64,000 nt of DNA, taken from Acidimicrobiia bacterium (GTDB taxonomy: Bacteria > Actinomycetota > Acidimicrobiia > Spongiisociales > UBA11373). Every line of letters starts with the position of its first letter. Within the stretch, counting starts at the first letter, position 1. The DNA is taken from the NCBI GenBank assembly GCA_040902765.1, contig JBBDWO010000019.1:1-64000 (forward strand), given 5' to 3'. A program made the translations under genes and the position numbers. Below, one piece after another: positions 8,439 through 17,739 of this stretch. Below the pieces are notes generated by a model that was not told the origin of the DNA, did no database searches, and worked only from the letters and a program-made list of their open reading frames with translations.

Positions 8439-9383
8439 GTGACCCCCACGCGTCACCCACCACGGATCGCCGTCGTCGGCTCCACGAACATCGACCTGGT
8501 TGCGTACACCCCGCGGGTTCCCGATGCCGGCGAAACCATCATCGGGGAGCGGTTCGCCATGGGATTCGGAGGCAAAGGAGCCAACCAGGCCGTCATGGCC
8601 CGGCTCCTCGGCGCCGATGTGGCCATGATCAACTGCGTGGGCAGCGACCCATACGGGCGAATGACGCTCGACAACTTTGCCGCCTTTGGTGTCGACACCT
8701 CGCACGTGCACACGGTCGAGGGCGCCAGCGGCGTCGCTCCGATCTGGGTGGAACCCGACGGCACCAACCGGATCATCGTGATCCCCGGGGCGAACGATGC
8801 GCTCACCCCTCAGCAAGCGGTCGCCGCGATCGAGGGTCTGGCTCCGATCGACGTGCTCATCGGGCAGTTCGAGATCCCCCAGGCCGTGACCGCCGCCGCC
8901 TTCGCCACCGCCCGGAACGCCGGGGTGACCACGATTCTCAACCCGGCGCCCGGAGCCGCCCTCGATCCATCTCTTCTCGCCGAAACCGAGTGGCTCATAC
9001 CGAACCAGGTCGAGCTCAGTCAGGTGACCGGAACCACCTCGGCATCGGACGCCGACCTGGTGACCGCAGCCGCGCAGCTCGGATGTCGTCTCCTCGTGAC
9101 CCTCGGCGAGGACGGTGCCGCATTGGTCGCCGACGGTGCGGTGCACCGCTACCCCGCACCGACGGTCGCGGCCGTCGACACGACCGGTGCTGGCGATGCC
9201 TTCGTCGGGTCCTTCGCCTACGGTCTCGCTGCCGGCTGGGACGAGTCGCAGGCGGTCACCCTTGGAGTGATGTGTGCCGCCGACAGCGTGACCCGCCACG
9301 GGACCCAGGCGTCGTTCCCGAGAGACGACCGGATCACCGAACTGATGACCGCAGCTTTCAAGGCAGCCTCGACCTCGGGTTGA
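8439..9383 (+). CDS. rbsK: Ribokinase (PfkB family sugar kinase)
   Basis: A 314-residue PfkB-fold kinase that should phosphorylate ribose (or a similar sugar) to the 5-phosphate. The N-terminal signature GFGGKGANQA and the C-terminal signature DTTGAGDAFVGSF with the catalytic Asp are intact, and NPAPG is present as in ribokinases. The GTG at 8439 is chosen because it starts seven residues before the first strand (IAVVGSTNIDLV). No ABC transporter or rbsD accompanies it, so deoxyribose or nucleoside-derived ribose is as likely as imported ribose. It is divergent from the queuosine-salvage gene. Confidence 0.85.
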   Translation: MTPTRHPPRIAVVGSTNIDLVAYTPRVPDAGETIIGERFAMGFGGKGANQAVMARLLGADVAMINCVGSDPYGRMTLDNFAAFGVDTSHVHTVEGASGVAPIWVEPDGTNRIIVIPGANDALTPQQAVAAIEGLAPIDVLIGQFEIPQAVTAAAFATARNAGVTTILNPAPGAALDPSLLAETEWLIPNQVELSQVTGTTSASDADLVTAAAQLGCRLLVTLGEDGAALVADGAVHRYPAPTVAAVDTTGAGDAFVGSFAYGLAAGWDESQAVTLGVMCAADSVTRHGTQASFPRDDRITELMTAAFKAASTSG

Positions 9384-9460
9384 GACCTGCCAGCGACCTT
9401 CGACTCGAACTCGAGGGTCCTCGATGAACGACCGCGCGGTCGGACCGGGGTCCCGGGTGA

Positions 9461-10681
9461 TCAACCGATCGCGTGAGAGTGGGAGCGGGGGCCGAAGTCC
9501 TCACTGGCGAAGACCGCGGCAAGCCAGGTCGTGATCGGCACTGAGGCGACCAGGCCGATGCTCCCGACGAGGGTCCGAACTGCCTCGACCGCCACGATCT
9601 CGCTGTTGAGCACGGTGCCCAGCGACTGCTCCGCCAGCACGAAGAAGATCATCAACGGCATCGCCGCCCCGGCATATGCGAGCAGCAGGGTGTTGACCGT
9701 CGAAGCCACGTGGTCGCGCCCCACCTTGAGGCCATGCCGCGTCAGGGCGACCCGGCCCAGGTCGGGACGCACCCGGTGGAGCTCCCACACGGCCGACGCC
9801 TGGGTGACGGTGACGTCGTCAATCGCCCCGATCGCACCAAGCACGATGCCGGCGAGGATGAGACCGGCGGGATCGATGCCAGCGATCGTGAGGATGAAGG
9901 CCTCGTCGGTGATCAGCCCGGTGAAACGGGCGGCCTCGACCACGAACCACGACAGCATGGCCGTGAGACCCAAAGCGACGAGCGTGCCCAGGAGTGCCAC
10001 CGTGGTCATACGGTTGAACCCGTGGGCGCTGTACAGCGCCACGTAGGCGATGAGTGATGCCCCCACCACCGCAACCAGCACGGGCGGCCGCGCATCGAGG
10101 ATGGCCGGGATCACGAACTGCAGGAGGACGAAAACCGTGGCGATCAGCCCACCGAGGGCGGCGAGGCCCCGCAACCGTCCGAGGAGGATCACCACGGCGG
10201 CGAACGCCAGGGCCACCCACAGGAGCACCGGGCGCCGCTGTCTGTCGGCGTAGGTGTAGCGGAACTCCGGCTCTGCTCCGGCCTGGTACTCGAGCACGAC
10301 CCGGTCGCCGGGGACGAAGTCCGGGGCGGTCTCGGCGACGACGAACGTCAGCGGGAACACCTGGCCTTTGTCCGGCCCCTGGGTGAGGCGGAAGGCGATG
10401 GTGGCGCACTGGAGGGCCTGCTCGGGGGCCACGCCCTCGCAGGGCTCGATGTCGACGGTTTCCGCCACGGCCTCATATACGGTGGCGTTGACCCCGATCA
10501 CCGAGAGGTCGGGCCGGATCTCCCCCGTCGGGCGGAGGAGGAGGGCGCCGAGTGCCGTGGCCGCAGCGAGGAAGCCGACGATGACGATCGGCAGGGCCCG
10601 CAACACGGCTCTGCTCTCCGGCTCGAGGAACCGGTCGAGGTCGGCGTGACCCGAGCCCGCAGAGGACGGATCGGTACTCAC
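9461..10681 (-). CDS. YibE/F-family membrane protein
   Basis: A 406-residue protein with an N-terminal membrane helix (about 29-48), an extracytoplasmic beta-rich domain (about 55-150) and six or more C-terminal membrane helices. The segment LAGIVLGAIGAIDDVTVTQASAVWEL is the hallmark of the YibE/F family. The function is not established; a transporter or channel has been proposed for members. The GTG start at 10681 overlaps the stop of the DUF2277 gene by four bases (GTGA), so the two are translationally coupled. Confidence 0.82.
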   Translation of the reverse strand: MSTDPSSAGSGHADLDRFLEPESRAVLRALPIVIVGFLAAATALGALLLRPTGEIRPDLSVIGVNATVYEAVAETVDIEPCEGVAPEQALQCATIAFRLTQGPDKGQVFPLTFVVAETAPDFVPGDRVVLEYQAGAEPEFRYTYADRQRRPVLLWVALAFAAVVILLGRLRGLAALGGLIATVFVLLQFVIPAILDARPPVLVAVVGASLIAYVALYSAHGFNRMTTVALLGTLVALGLTAMLSWFVVEAARFTGLITDEAFILTIAGIDPAGLILAGIVLGAIGAIDDVTVTQASAVWELHRVRPDLGRVALTRHGLKVGRDHVASTVNTLLLAYAGAAMPLMIFFVLAEQSLGTVLNSEIVAVEAVRTLVGSIGLVASVPITTWLAAVFASEDFGPRSHSHAIG

Positions 10682-10884
10682 CCGTGAGCCCGCACGACCA
10701 GGTGGTCGAGCAGGTGCCTGCTCGAGGCGGCGATCTCGGCGATCGCCTGCTCGAACACCTCACCGTTGGCCTTCGAGGGCTCCCGAAAGCCGGAAATCTT
10801 GCGGACGAACTGACGCGCCGCCGCCTCCAAGGCGACGTCCTCGGGCCGCTCCTCCCCTCTCAACTGAACGATGCTCCGGCACAC
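10678..10884 (-). CDS. DUF2277 family protein
   Basis: A 68-residue cytoplasmic protein. The MCRSI opening, the central AARQFVRKISGFREPSKAN and a C-terminal helix ending LLDHLV match DUF2277, a small family of unknown function common in actinobacteria. The start is GTG with GAGGAGGG six bases upstream, which settles it. It overlaps the YibE/F gene by four bases. No enzymatic residues are evident beyond the conserved Cys2. Confidence 0.85.
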   Translation of the reverse strand: MCRSIVQLRGEERPEDVALEAAARQFVRKISGFREPSKANGEVFEQAIAEIAASSRHLLDHLVVRAHG

Positions 10885-10916
10885 GGTGATCCCTCCTCGC
10901 TGTCGTCTGTCGCAAC

Positions 10917-11447
10917 CTACATCCTGCCGCCGGTCCGCCAGTACACCCCGTCGGCTCGGGTCAGGAATCCTTCGTCCACCAGGTAGCGCCTCAAGGCGGC
11001 GTGATTCGGGTGGTACATCTGCAGCATGAAATTGACCTCGCGCTCGTCATAGCGCACACCGGGCTCAAACTCCTGCGCCAGCCGCTCGAGGACGACCAGG
11101 CGTTTGGCGTGCTGCGACGGGATCTCGCGAAGACGTCTGCCCGAGAAGAAGACGGTCAGGACGCGGCTCTCCTCTCCGGACCACGGCCCGTCCATCATCG
11201 ATGGGTCGATGCCCTCGTCCTGCGGCAGACTCTGAGCGAGCGTGCGGAGAGCATCCTCGACCAACCGGCCGTCGACGAGCAGGCCAGCCTCGGTGAGCCG
11301 CCCGATCTCGTGCTCCACCTTCCGCGGCACGATCCCCCGCGCCTCGGCAATCCGTGCAGCGTCGACGGTGCTCACGGCTGCGGCGCCGAGGATGGAGAGA
11401 CGCACCGGATCTACGCACAGACGCAGGAAACCGGAAACGTCGAGCAT
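10917..11447 (-). CDS. ArsR-like regulator with DUF2087 domain
   Basis: A 176-residue two-part protein. Residues 1-75 look like a winged-helix DNA-binding domain (RLSILGAAAVSTVDAARIAEARGI, then a recognition helix RKVEHEIGRLTEAGLL). Residues 90-176 match DUF2087, recognisable from KRLVVLERLAQEFEPGVRYDEREVN and the HPNHAALRRYLVDEGFLTRADGVYWR ending. DUF2087 proteins are often annotated as transcription regulators; the ligand and target are unknown. It lies 32 bp upstream of the DUF2277-YibE/F pair and could regulate or join that operon. Confidence 0.78.
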   Translation of the reverse strand: MLDVSGFLRLCVDPVRLSILGAAAVSTVDAARIAEARGIVPRKVEHEIGRLTEAGLLVDGRLVEDALRTLAQSLPQDEGIDPSMMDGPWSGEESRVLTVFFSGRRLREIPSQHAKRLVVLERLAQEFEPGVRYDEREVNFMLQMYHPNHAALRRYLVDEGFLTRADGVYWRTGGRM

Positions 11448-11463
11448 CCCGGCAGGCTACCTG

Positions 11464-11814
11464 TCAGGCGTCGACACCCAACGGTTCCGGCTCGACGCTG
11501 TCATCGGCGGCTTCCTCCCGCACGCATACCTGGTCTGCGACGAGCTCGATGCGGCTGCGTCGACCATCCGATCCGCTCCAGAAGCGCCGCTGCACAGACC
11601 CTGCGGCCCATACCCGCGTTCCGGGCTGGGGATCGGCATCGATCAGCTCGTCGGCCGGATCCCACAAGGTGATGGGGAGGACGTCGACACGCCGATGCGG
11701 CTCCTCTGAACGAACCGTCACCAGGTAGCGAGCGAGCTTCGCACCACTCTCGAACTGGCGTATCTCGGGCGGGGCGGCGAGGCGACCGGACACCACCATG
11801 AGGTTCAGATCCAT
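11464..11814 (-). CDS. Single-stranded DNA-binding protein-like (short OB-fold)
   Basis: A 116-residue OB-fold protein related to SSB, shown by MVVSGRLAAPPEIRQFESGAKLARYLVTV followed by PITLWDP. It lacks the Gly-rich tail and the acidic DDIPF-type C-terminus of the replicative SSB, and it is shorter than the usual 150-170 residues. It is therefore probably an accessory paralogue rather than the essential SSB. The ATG at 11814 is chosen because GGAG lies six bases upstream; a second ATG four codons earlier lacks this. Confidence 0.7.
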   Translation of the reverse strand: MDLNLMVVSGRLAAPPEIRQFESGAKLARYLVTVRSEEPHRRVDVLPITLWDPADELIDADPQPGTRVWAAGSVQRRFWSGSDGRRSRIELVADQVCVREEAADDSVEPEPLGVDA

Positions 11815-11952
11815 TGCACACTCCATCGATCAGTGGGGAGTGCGGGTAACGACAAGGTATGGCGCGGGGGTGACACGAATGACGCGGTGCCCTGCCCCTG
11901 GTGGACCACCGGGGGCTCGCGACGGGCGACCGGCGGCGGGTAACGTCGCTCC

Positions 11953-12873
11953 ATGCCCGATGTGTCGGTGACACCACTGGGACATGACCTGTACCAGATC
12001 GACGCCTTCATGCACGACGAGGAGCACCGCCTCGCCTGCTACCTGTTCGACACGCCGAACCGTGTGCTGATCGAGTGCGGACCGTCGAGTTCGATCCACA
12101 ACCTCTACGACGCTCTCGCATCCATCGGCGTCGACGACGTCGCGGTGATGGCGGTCTCCCACATCCACCTCGACCATGCCGGCGGCGCCGGACACTTCGC
12201 CGAACGCTTCCCGAACGCCCGCATCGGCGTCCACGCCAAGGGCGCCCCTCACCTGAGCTCGCCGGATCGCCTCTGGGCGAGTGCCGAACGCATCTACGGG
12301 ACCGAGGGCATGCTCCGCCTCTGGGGCATGATGGAGCCCATCGATCCTGACCGGTTGCTGATCCTCGACGAGGGGAGCCGGATCCCACTGGGAGGGCGAC
12401 GCTTCGTCGAGGTGATGTACACGCCAGGCCACGCCAAGCATCACATCGTGTTCTTCGAGGACGACAGCGGCGGGGGCTTCATCGGCGACGCCGTGGGGAT
12501 CGCCTTCCCGCACGGCCACATGGTGCAGCCGGTCACTCCCCCACCGGACTTCGACCCCCATCTGGTCGACCAGCAACTCGCCCGTATCGCCCGACGCGAT
12601 CCGGCCTTTCTGGGGTTCGCCCACTACGGCGTCAGGAAGGGCAGCACCGAGCACCTGCGGCAGGCCTCGGACCGGCTCTGGGACTGGGTGAGATGGGTGG
12701 AGGCTGCCGGAGTGGAGCGTGATCTCACCGCGGCGATGCGGGAGTGGGTCCTCTCCGGATACCGCGACGAGGGGTACGACGAGGAGACGATCGACCAGTA
12801 CGACCGCAACACCTTCTGGCCGATGCAGGCACAGGGCATTCAGCGCTGGTTGCGGCTGCGGGACTCTGCCTGA
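11953..12873 (+). CDS. MBL-fold metallo-hydrolase
   Basis: A 306-residue metallo-beta-lactamase-fold hydrolase. The binuclear metal motif is SHIHLDHAGG (HxHxDH), followed by TPGHAKHH, FIGDAV and FAHYG, which supply the remaining His/Asp ligands. The C-terminal 90 residues are helical. The domain order resembles the glyoxalase II and lactonase branches, but the substrate is unknown. It is single, divergent from the SSB-like gene across about 138 bp, and convergent with the TPR gene (10 bp apart). Confidence 0.85.
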   Translation: MPDVSVTPLGHDLYQIDAFMHDEEHRLACYLFDTPNRVLIECGPSSSIHNLYDALASIGVDDVAVMAVSHIHLDHAGGAGHFAERFPNARIGVHAKGAPHLSSPDRLWASAERIYGTEGMLRLWGMMEPIDPDRLLILDEGSRIPLGGRRFVEVMYTPGHAKHHIVFFEDDSGGGFIGDAVGIAFPHGHMVQPVTPPPDFDPHLVDQQLARIARRDPAFLGFAHYGVRKGSTEHLRQASDRLWDWVRWVEAAGVERDLTAAMREWVLSGYRDEGYDEETIDQYDRNTFWPMQAQGIQRWLRLRDSA

Positions 12874-12882
12874 GTCGAAACG

Positions 12883-13653
12883 TCAGGGTCGTGAGAGCTC
12901 GTCCAGCCCCGGGAAGGCCGGATCCGCCTCCTCGATGGCCTCGCGGAGCCGGTGCGCCGTCGCCGTGTCACCGAGGATGCCGGCAGCACGCGCCGCCACG
13001 TACCACACCCGCAGTTCACTCTCCGCGGGATCCGCAGTCAAGCGTTTGGGGCCGGTGATCTCCCACGCCCGGCGCGTTTCGCCGCGGTCCATCAGGTGGG
13101 AGGCGTACACGACTCGGGCCTCGTCGCGGGTCGCCGGGTCGGCGTCGAGGCGCTGAAGCCGCTCCCACACCTCGTCGATCTCGGTCGAAGCCCGGCCCAG
13201 CGCCCGCAGCACGTCGATCTCGATCGGGATGTGGAGCGGCTCGCCGGTGAGCCGCCGGAAGACCCGCAGCTCTCGCAGTGCCACATCCCAGCGCCCGAGC
13301 CGGTACGCAGACAGGGCGATGAGCTCGCGGATGGTGGCGTCGCGCGGTGACAGTGCCTTCGCCGATTCGGCTTCGGCCATCGCCTTTCCATACCGGCTGG
13401 CGGCGAACGCCTTGGCCGCCAGTTCGAGGTGTTCGATGGCCGCGCTGAGGCGAACCTTCGGCGTCGCCCTGGTGAGTGCCTCGAGAACCCATCGCGGGAG
13501 GCCACCTTCGGCCGCCCAGGATCGACGGGGCGCAGCGGCGGTGGGGCGATCGACCCGGTCGGGGGGCTCTGGTTTCCTCGCCGAGGTGGTACCGGTGGGC
13601 TTGGGCCGCGGTCCAGGCCGCCGCCCGCGCGGCGGGTCCTTCTGTCCTGGCAT
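12883..13653 (-). CDS. TPR-repeat protein
   Basis: A 256-residue protein. Residues 1-45 are a basic, Pro/Arg-rich disordered tail. Residues 70-250 contain helix-turn-helix pairs of TPR type (for example AAKAFAASRYGKAMAEAESAKALSP and LIALSAYRLGRWDVALRELR). There is no signal peptide, so it is cytoplasmic and possibly nucleic-acid-associated through the basic tail. I cannot name a specific function. It lies immediately downstream of the rRNA operon on the same strand, beyond a hairpin. Confidence 0.65.
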   Translation of the reverse strand: MPGQKDPPRGRRPGPRPKPTGTTSARKPEPPDRVDRPTAAAPRRSWAAEGGLPRWVLEALTRATPKVRLSAAIEHLELAAKAFAASRYGKAMAEAESAKALSPRDATIRELIALSAYRLGRWDVALRELRVFRRLTGEPLHIPIEIDVLRALGRASTEIDEVWERLQRLDADPATRDEARVVYASHLMDRGETRRAWEITGPKRLTADPAESELRVWYVAARAAGILGDTATAHRLREAIEEADPAFPGLDELSRP

Positions 13654-13696
13654 CGCACCGCCTCCTCGTCACCGGATCGTACCTGGGCCCGAACGC

Positions 13697-13729
13697 GATC
13701 GGGCCGCCCCAGTACGGGACGGCCCGATC
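13697..13729 (-). terminator. Hairpin downstream of 5S rRNA
   Basis: A 10-bp stem (GATCGGGCCG / CGGCCCGATC) with a 13-nt loop lies about 10 nt past the 5S end on the minus strand. It is well placed to end the rRNA operon but has no T-run. It also sits just ahead of the TPR gene. Confidence 0.55.
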
Positions 13730-13739
13730 ATCGAAATAC

Positions 13740-13852
<113 letters not shown>

Positions 13853-14133
13853 AATCTTCGAATGCTCAACTCCCTGAGCACTCCATAGCGAGCACGCACG
13901 TCTACGAATTCGATTCAAGCCCTCGACCGATTAGTACCGGTCGGCTGAACGCATCGCTGCGCTTACACCTCCGGCCTATCAACCTGATGTTCTTTCAGGG
14001 GTCTTACCCGCTTGATGCGGTGGGAGATCTCATCTCGGAGCCGGCTTCGCACTTAGATGCCTTCAGCGCTTATCCGTTCCGTACGTGGCCAACCAGCCGT
14101 GCCTTTGGCAAGACAACTGGCACACCAGAGGTA

Positions 14134-14165
<32 letters not shown>

Positions 14166-14192
14166 CTCTCCTCAAATCTCCTGCGCCTGCGA

Positions 14193-14224
<32 letters not shown>

Positions 14225-14243
14225 AAACCCAGCTCGCGTACCG

Positions 14244-14319
<76 letters not shown>

Positions 14320-14858
14320 CCCTTGCCGTCGATATGGACTCTTGGGCAAGATTAGCCTGTTATCCCCGGGGTACCTTTTAGCCGATTAGCCATGGCGCTT
14401 CCACATGCCACCATGGGATCATTAGGCCCTGCTTTCGCATCTGCTCGACTTGTAGGTCTCGCAGTCAAGCTCCCTTGTGCCCTTACACTCAACGCCCGAT
14501 TGCCAACCGGGCTGAGGGAACCTTTGGGCGCCTCCGTTACACTTTAGGAGGCCACCACCCCAGTGAAACTGCCCGCCAGGCACTGTTCCTGATCCGGATA
14601 ACGGACCGAGGTTAGAAGCCCAGTATGTCAAGGGTGGTATTTCAAGGTCGACTCCACGAAAGCTAGCGCCTCCGCTTCCAAGTCTCCCACCTATCCTACA
14701 CATAACACACCAAACTCCAATGCCAAGCTGCAGTAAAGGTCCCGGGGTCTTTCCGTCCTGTCGCAGGTAGTGAGCATCTTTACTCACACTGCAATTTCGC
14801 CGAGTCCGTGGTCGAGACAGCGCCCAAGTCGTTACGCCATTCGTGCAGGTCGGAACTT

Positions 14859-15272
14859 CATCGATCATCCCCTGTTTCCAGGGGCGACAGACTATGCCTT
14901 CATCTCGAAACCGAGGATGCAACATCAATCGCCGTGTACCGACGAACCCCGCTGGGGTTCATCCTCTCGACGAGATGGGCGATCCTGTACGACGGCACGT
15001 GGTGCCGTCGGTTTCGAGAGCCCGCGTATTGCCCCGGCGATAGATTTGTCACATCCTGACCGTACGGTCTGGGTGTGACAGACACCGGAGCCTCTCCCTT
15101 TGAGGGATCAGTCGTTACGGGGCCATACCGATCCATGAGGATCAGCAGAGGGCTTCCCACGGCATCACCCGCCGTCCATTGCCTCGTCCTTGATCGAGGC
15201 GGCCGGTGTGGGTTTCGCCGTTATGAGCGGGGTTGAATGTGCGAGGTCGCCCTCGCACCGGGCAACGTGTTT
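14859..15272 (-). other. Group I intron in 23S after U1951, no nuclease gene
   Basis: This 414-nt insertion separates GTCGGGT from AAGTTCCGACC. Its last base is G, as expected for group I introns. A P1 helix can form between the exon CGGGT and the intron GCCCG about 10 nt inside, giving the diagnostic U-G pair at the splice site. Near the 3' end, GAAGGCATAGTC resembles the conserved P7 strand, and a CCCCTG-GAAA-CAGGGG hairpin fits P9. No LAGLIDADG gene fits inside. The 3' hairpin and core differ from the other three introns, so it is a separate lineage. Confidence 0.85.
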
Positions 15273-15292
15273 ACCCGACAAGGAATTTCGCT

Positions 15293-16000
15293 CTAGGTAC
15301 TCCCCATGTCGCCATGAGGCTAGGACCATATCTTCATCTCGATGCCGATCGAGACGGACGGCGTATGGCCTCTGAGGATTCCAGGTACCGGGATGGCTGC
15401 TTTCGGTTCATGCGCTCCGTGAGTCTTGCGATCTCCCGGAGGCCATTGACCTCGAGATGCTCCCCAGCGACGATAAGTTCCATCGCTTCTGAGAAGAGTT
15501 CGAGGTCCCGTTGCTTTGCCGTCACGAGTGGATGTGCTCCGAAGAAGGGCAGGATGACCCTCATCAGGTCCTCCCTTGCCTTCACCGAGAATCTCGCCAG
15601 TCGTCCGTGACGGATGTCACGCCGATCCTGGACGATGATTCGCCCACAGCCGAAGTGCTCACGCACCAGCTGTAGGGCCTCGATCGAGCTCTCCGACTGA
15701 GTTATGGCGAACTCATGCTGGACTTGCCAGCCGAGTCGACACCCAGCGTTTCGCACGATCGAGATCGAGAAGCAGCCTTCACCATCGGTGAAGCCGGCTA
15801 TCCACTCCGCGGTACATGGCCTTTCCTGCTGATTGCCCGCACCGATCAGATTGTCACTGTCCATCCATCACAAGGTATTGGATACCTGTGACACGAACGG
15901 ACGAGTACTGTCGGATACTCGGGGTTTCCAGCATATAGCCGCCTGCACTCACCCACATCACTGTGGGGAGGGGCAACGCCTGGTTGCACAACCAGGTCTT
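15293..16000 (-). other. Group I intron in 23S after U1931, with nuclease gene
   Basis: This 708-nt insertion lies between CCTAAGGT and AGCGAAATT. The last base is G. A core segment (GGTGCGGGCAATCAGCAGG) and a P7-like ATGAAGATATGGTCC are present, followed by a P9 hairpin with a GCGA loop (CATG-GCGA-CATG). The P1 helix is the least clear of the four: AGGT can pair with ACCT a few bases inside, giving U-A rather than U-G at the junction. The upstream exon is only 8 nt, so its P1 must use that micro-exon. Confidence 0.82.
15334..15864 (-). CDS. LAGLIDADG homing endonuclease in the L1931 intron
   Basis: A 176-residue protein with one clear LAGLIDADG motif, EWIAGFTDGEGCFSISIV at about residues 20-37, so it should act as a dimer cutting intronless 23S genes near the insertion site. 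The following HEFAITQSES and HFGCGRIIVQDRR segments match the single-motif rRNA-intron family. The N-terminal MDSDNLIGAGNQQ is encoded by the ribozyme core, and the stop codon falls at the P7-like strand. It is closely similar in design to the nuclease of the neighbouring L1923 intron, so one may derive from the other. Confidence 0.88.
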   Translation of the reverse strand: MDSDNLIGAGNQQERPCTAEWIAGFTDGEGCFSISIVRNAGCRLGWQVQHEFAITQSESSIEALQLVREHFGCGRIIVQDRRDIRHGRLARFSVKAREDLMRVILPFFGAHPLVTAKQRDLELFSEAMELIVAGEHLEVNGLREIARLTERMNRKQPSRYLESSEAIRRPSRSASR

Positions 16001-16008
16001 ACCTTAGG
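16001..16008 (-). other. 8-nt micro-exon of 23S rRNA (positions 1924-1931)
   Basis: The minus-strand bases CCTAAGGT are exactly the conserved 23S residues 1924-1931 that are missing from both flanking exons. They are bounded by two introns. Both intron-exon junctions give a 3' terminal G on the upstream intron and a 5' exon ending in U, as expected for group I splicing. Confidence 0.85.
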
Positions 16009-16752
16009 CACGCTTGTTACTCCCCTCGCGGGAACCATATTTCCCCGAGGGTGGCCGGATCATTTCTGCCCGGCTCCTCATGTCGCCATGAGGGTCGGAC
16101 TGTCTCATCGCCGCTCATGCGGCGCCTGGCGTACAGTCTCTGAGGATCCCAGGAGGATCGCTTCCTTTGATCGAGCTCGCTGCTTGCCGGTTCCGTTCAT
16201 CTCGTAGGCGAGGTGAACGATCCGTTCGAAGCCAGTCGGCTCGAGGTGCTCTCTACCTCGCATCGACCTGACGATCGATGCGAACAGCTCGAAATCCCGG
16301 CGCTTCACCTCGAGCGGCCAAGCCTCGAAGAACGGAAGGATCCGATCGACGAGGTCCTGACGGCTCGATACGCCGTAGACGTCTACATCGCTGCGCGGAC
16401 CCTTCGACCGAACACCACCGCACCCGAAGGTGACGGCGAGTCGCTCGAGGATCTCGCGGTCCCGCTCATGTTGTGAGACCTGGAACACGGCAGTCACCTG
16501 CCAGCCCCGGGTCCTTCGTACATGTGGGTTCTTGTGAAACGAGATGGAGAAGCAACCTTCACCATCGACGAATCCACTCACCCATCGCGGGTCGAGAGCG
16601 CGAATCCTGGTTTCCTGCTGATTGTCCGCACCGGACGGATTTTCACTGCCCATGTCGTCGACCCTATGTCGGGCGTGTGACATGGACGAGTACCGCCGGA
16701 TACTCGGATGTTCCAGCATATAGCCAGGTTTACCCACCGCCAGTAGGTACTA
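16009..16752 (-). other. Group I intron in 23S after U1923, with nuclease gene
   Basis: This 744-nt insertion follows the exon sequence ACTATAACCGT. The internal guide GCGGT (16736-16740) pairs with exon ACCGT to give a U-G at the splice site, and the last intron base is G. The core segment GGTGCGGACAATCAGCAGG and the P9 GCGA hairpin are shared with the L1931 and 16S introns. Position 1923 is the site also used by the well-known I-CeuI intron of chloroplast 23S genes. Confidence 0.87.
16105..16653 (-). CDS. LAGLIDADG homing endonuclease in the L1923 intron
   Basis: A 182-residue single-motif LAGLIDADG protein (RWVSGFVDGEGCFSISF near residue 25) that should dimerise to cut intron-free 23S genes. 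Other landmarks are VFQVSQHERDREILE, TFGCGGVRSKGPR and ILPFFEAWPL, parallel to the L1931 protein (ILPFFGAHPL). The ATG at 16653 is preferred because the N-terminus MGSENPSGADNQQ then matches the other two intron proteins. A longer reading from 16737 is possible and would begin inside P1/P2 of the ribozyme. Confidence 0.87.
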   Translation of the reverse strand: MGSENPSGADNQQETRIRALDPRWVSGFVDGEGCFSISFHKNPHVRRTRGWQVTAVFQVSQHERDREILERLAVTFGCGGVRSKGPRSDVDVYGVSSRQDLVDRILPFFEAWPLEVKRRDFELFASIVRSMRGREHLEPTGFERIVHLAYEMNGTGKQRARSKEAILLGSSETVRQAPHERR

Positions 16753-17708
16753 ACGGTTATAGTTACCGCCGCCGTTTACCGGGGCTTTGGTTCAGAGCTT
16801 CGCCTCCGAAGAGGCTAACCCCTCCCCTTAACCTTCCGGCACCGGGCAGGCGTCACAGCGTATACGTCGTCTTGCGACTTAGCACGCTGCTGTGTTTTTA
16901 GTAAACAGTCGCTTGGGCCGAGTCACTGCGGCCTCATCGAGCTCCGGGACGCGAAGTCCCATCACTCTATCGAGGCGCCCCTTCTCCCTAAGTTACGGGG
17001 CCATTTTGCCGAGTTCCTTGACCACGGTTCTCTCGCTCGCCTTGGTATTCTCTACCTGTCCACCTGTGTCGGTTTGGGGTACGGGCACCCCGTGCACTCG
17101 CTAGAGGTTGTTTCTTGGCGGCATGGACGTTCGGCAGCTTCCCCTAAATCGGGTCGGCATCCCGCCTCAGGCTTCGTGGGATCCGGATTTGCCTAGATCC
17201 CGCCCTACACGGTTACCCCGGGTCAACCAACGCCCGGGTCTGCTTATCCTTCCGCGTCACCCCATCGCTGGCCTAGTACCGGCTGGGTCGGTAGGCCCCG
17301 AAGGGCTTTCCTTAGCAAACCGGGTTCGGCCTGGGCGCGCACGTGGTGGTACTGGAATATCAACCAGTTGTCCATCGACTACGCTTCACAGCCTCGCCTT
17401 AGGTCCCGACTAACCCTGGGCGGACGAGCCTTCCCCAGGAAACCTTGGACATTCGGCGGGGGAGATTCGCACTCCCCTTTCGCTACTCATGCCGGCATTC
17501 TCACTCGAACGGCCTCCACGACTGGCTCACGCCGCCGCTTCGCTGGCCGTTCGACGCTCTCCTACCGATCCCGTCACCTGGACCTGTACCCGAAGGCACA
17601 GGCCTGGCTATTGACGAAATCCCGCAGCTTCGGTGCTGAACTTGAGCCCCGTTACATTTTCCGCGCAGAACCACTCGACCAGTGAGCTGTTACGCACTCT
17701 TTAAAGGA

Positions 17709-17739
<31 letters not shown>

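Noticed and set aside
7995-9464. 489-codon minus-strand frame opposite ribokinase
   Set aside because: Ribokinase on the plus strand has full motifs; the minus frame has none.
14900-15160. 86-codon minus-strand frame inside the U1951 intron
   Set aside because: It has no LAGLIDADG, GIY-YIG or HNH motif and lies over the predicted ribozyme core, so coding is not supported.
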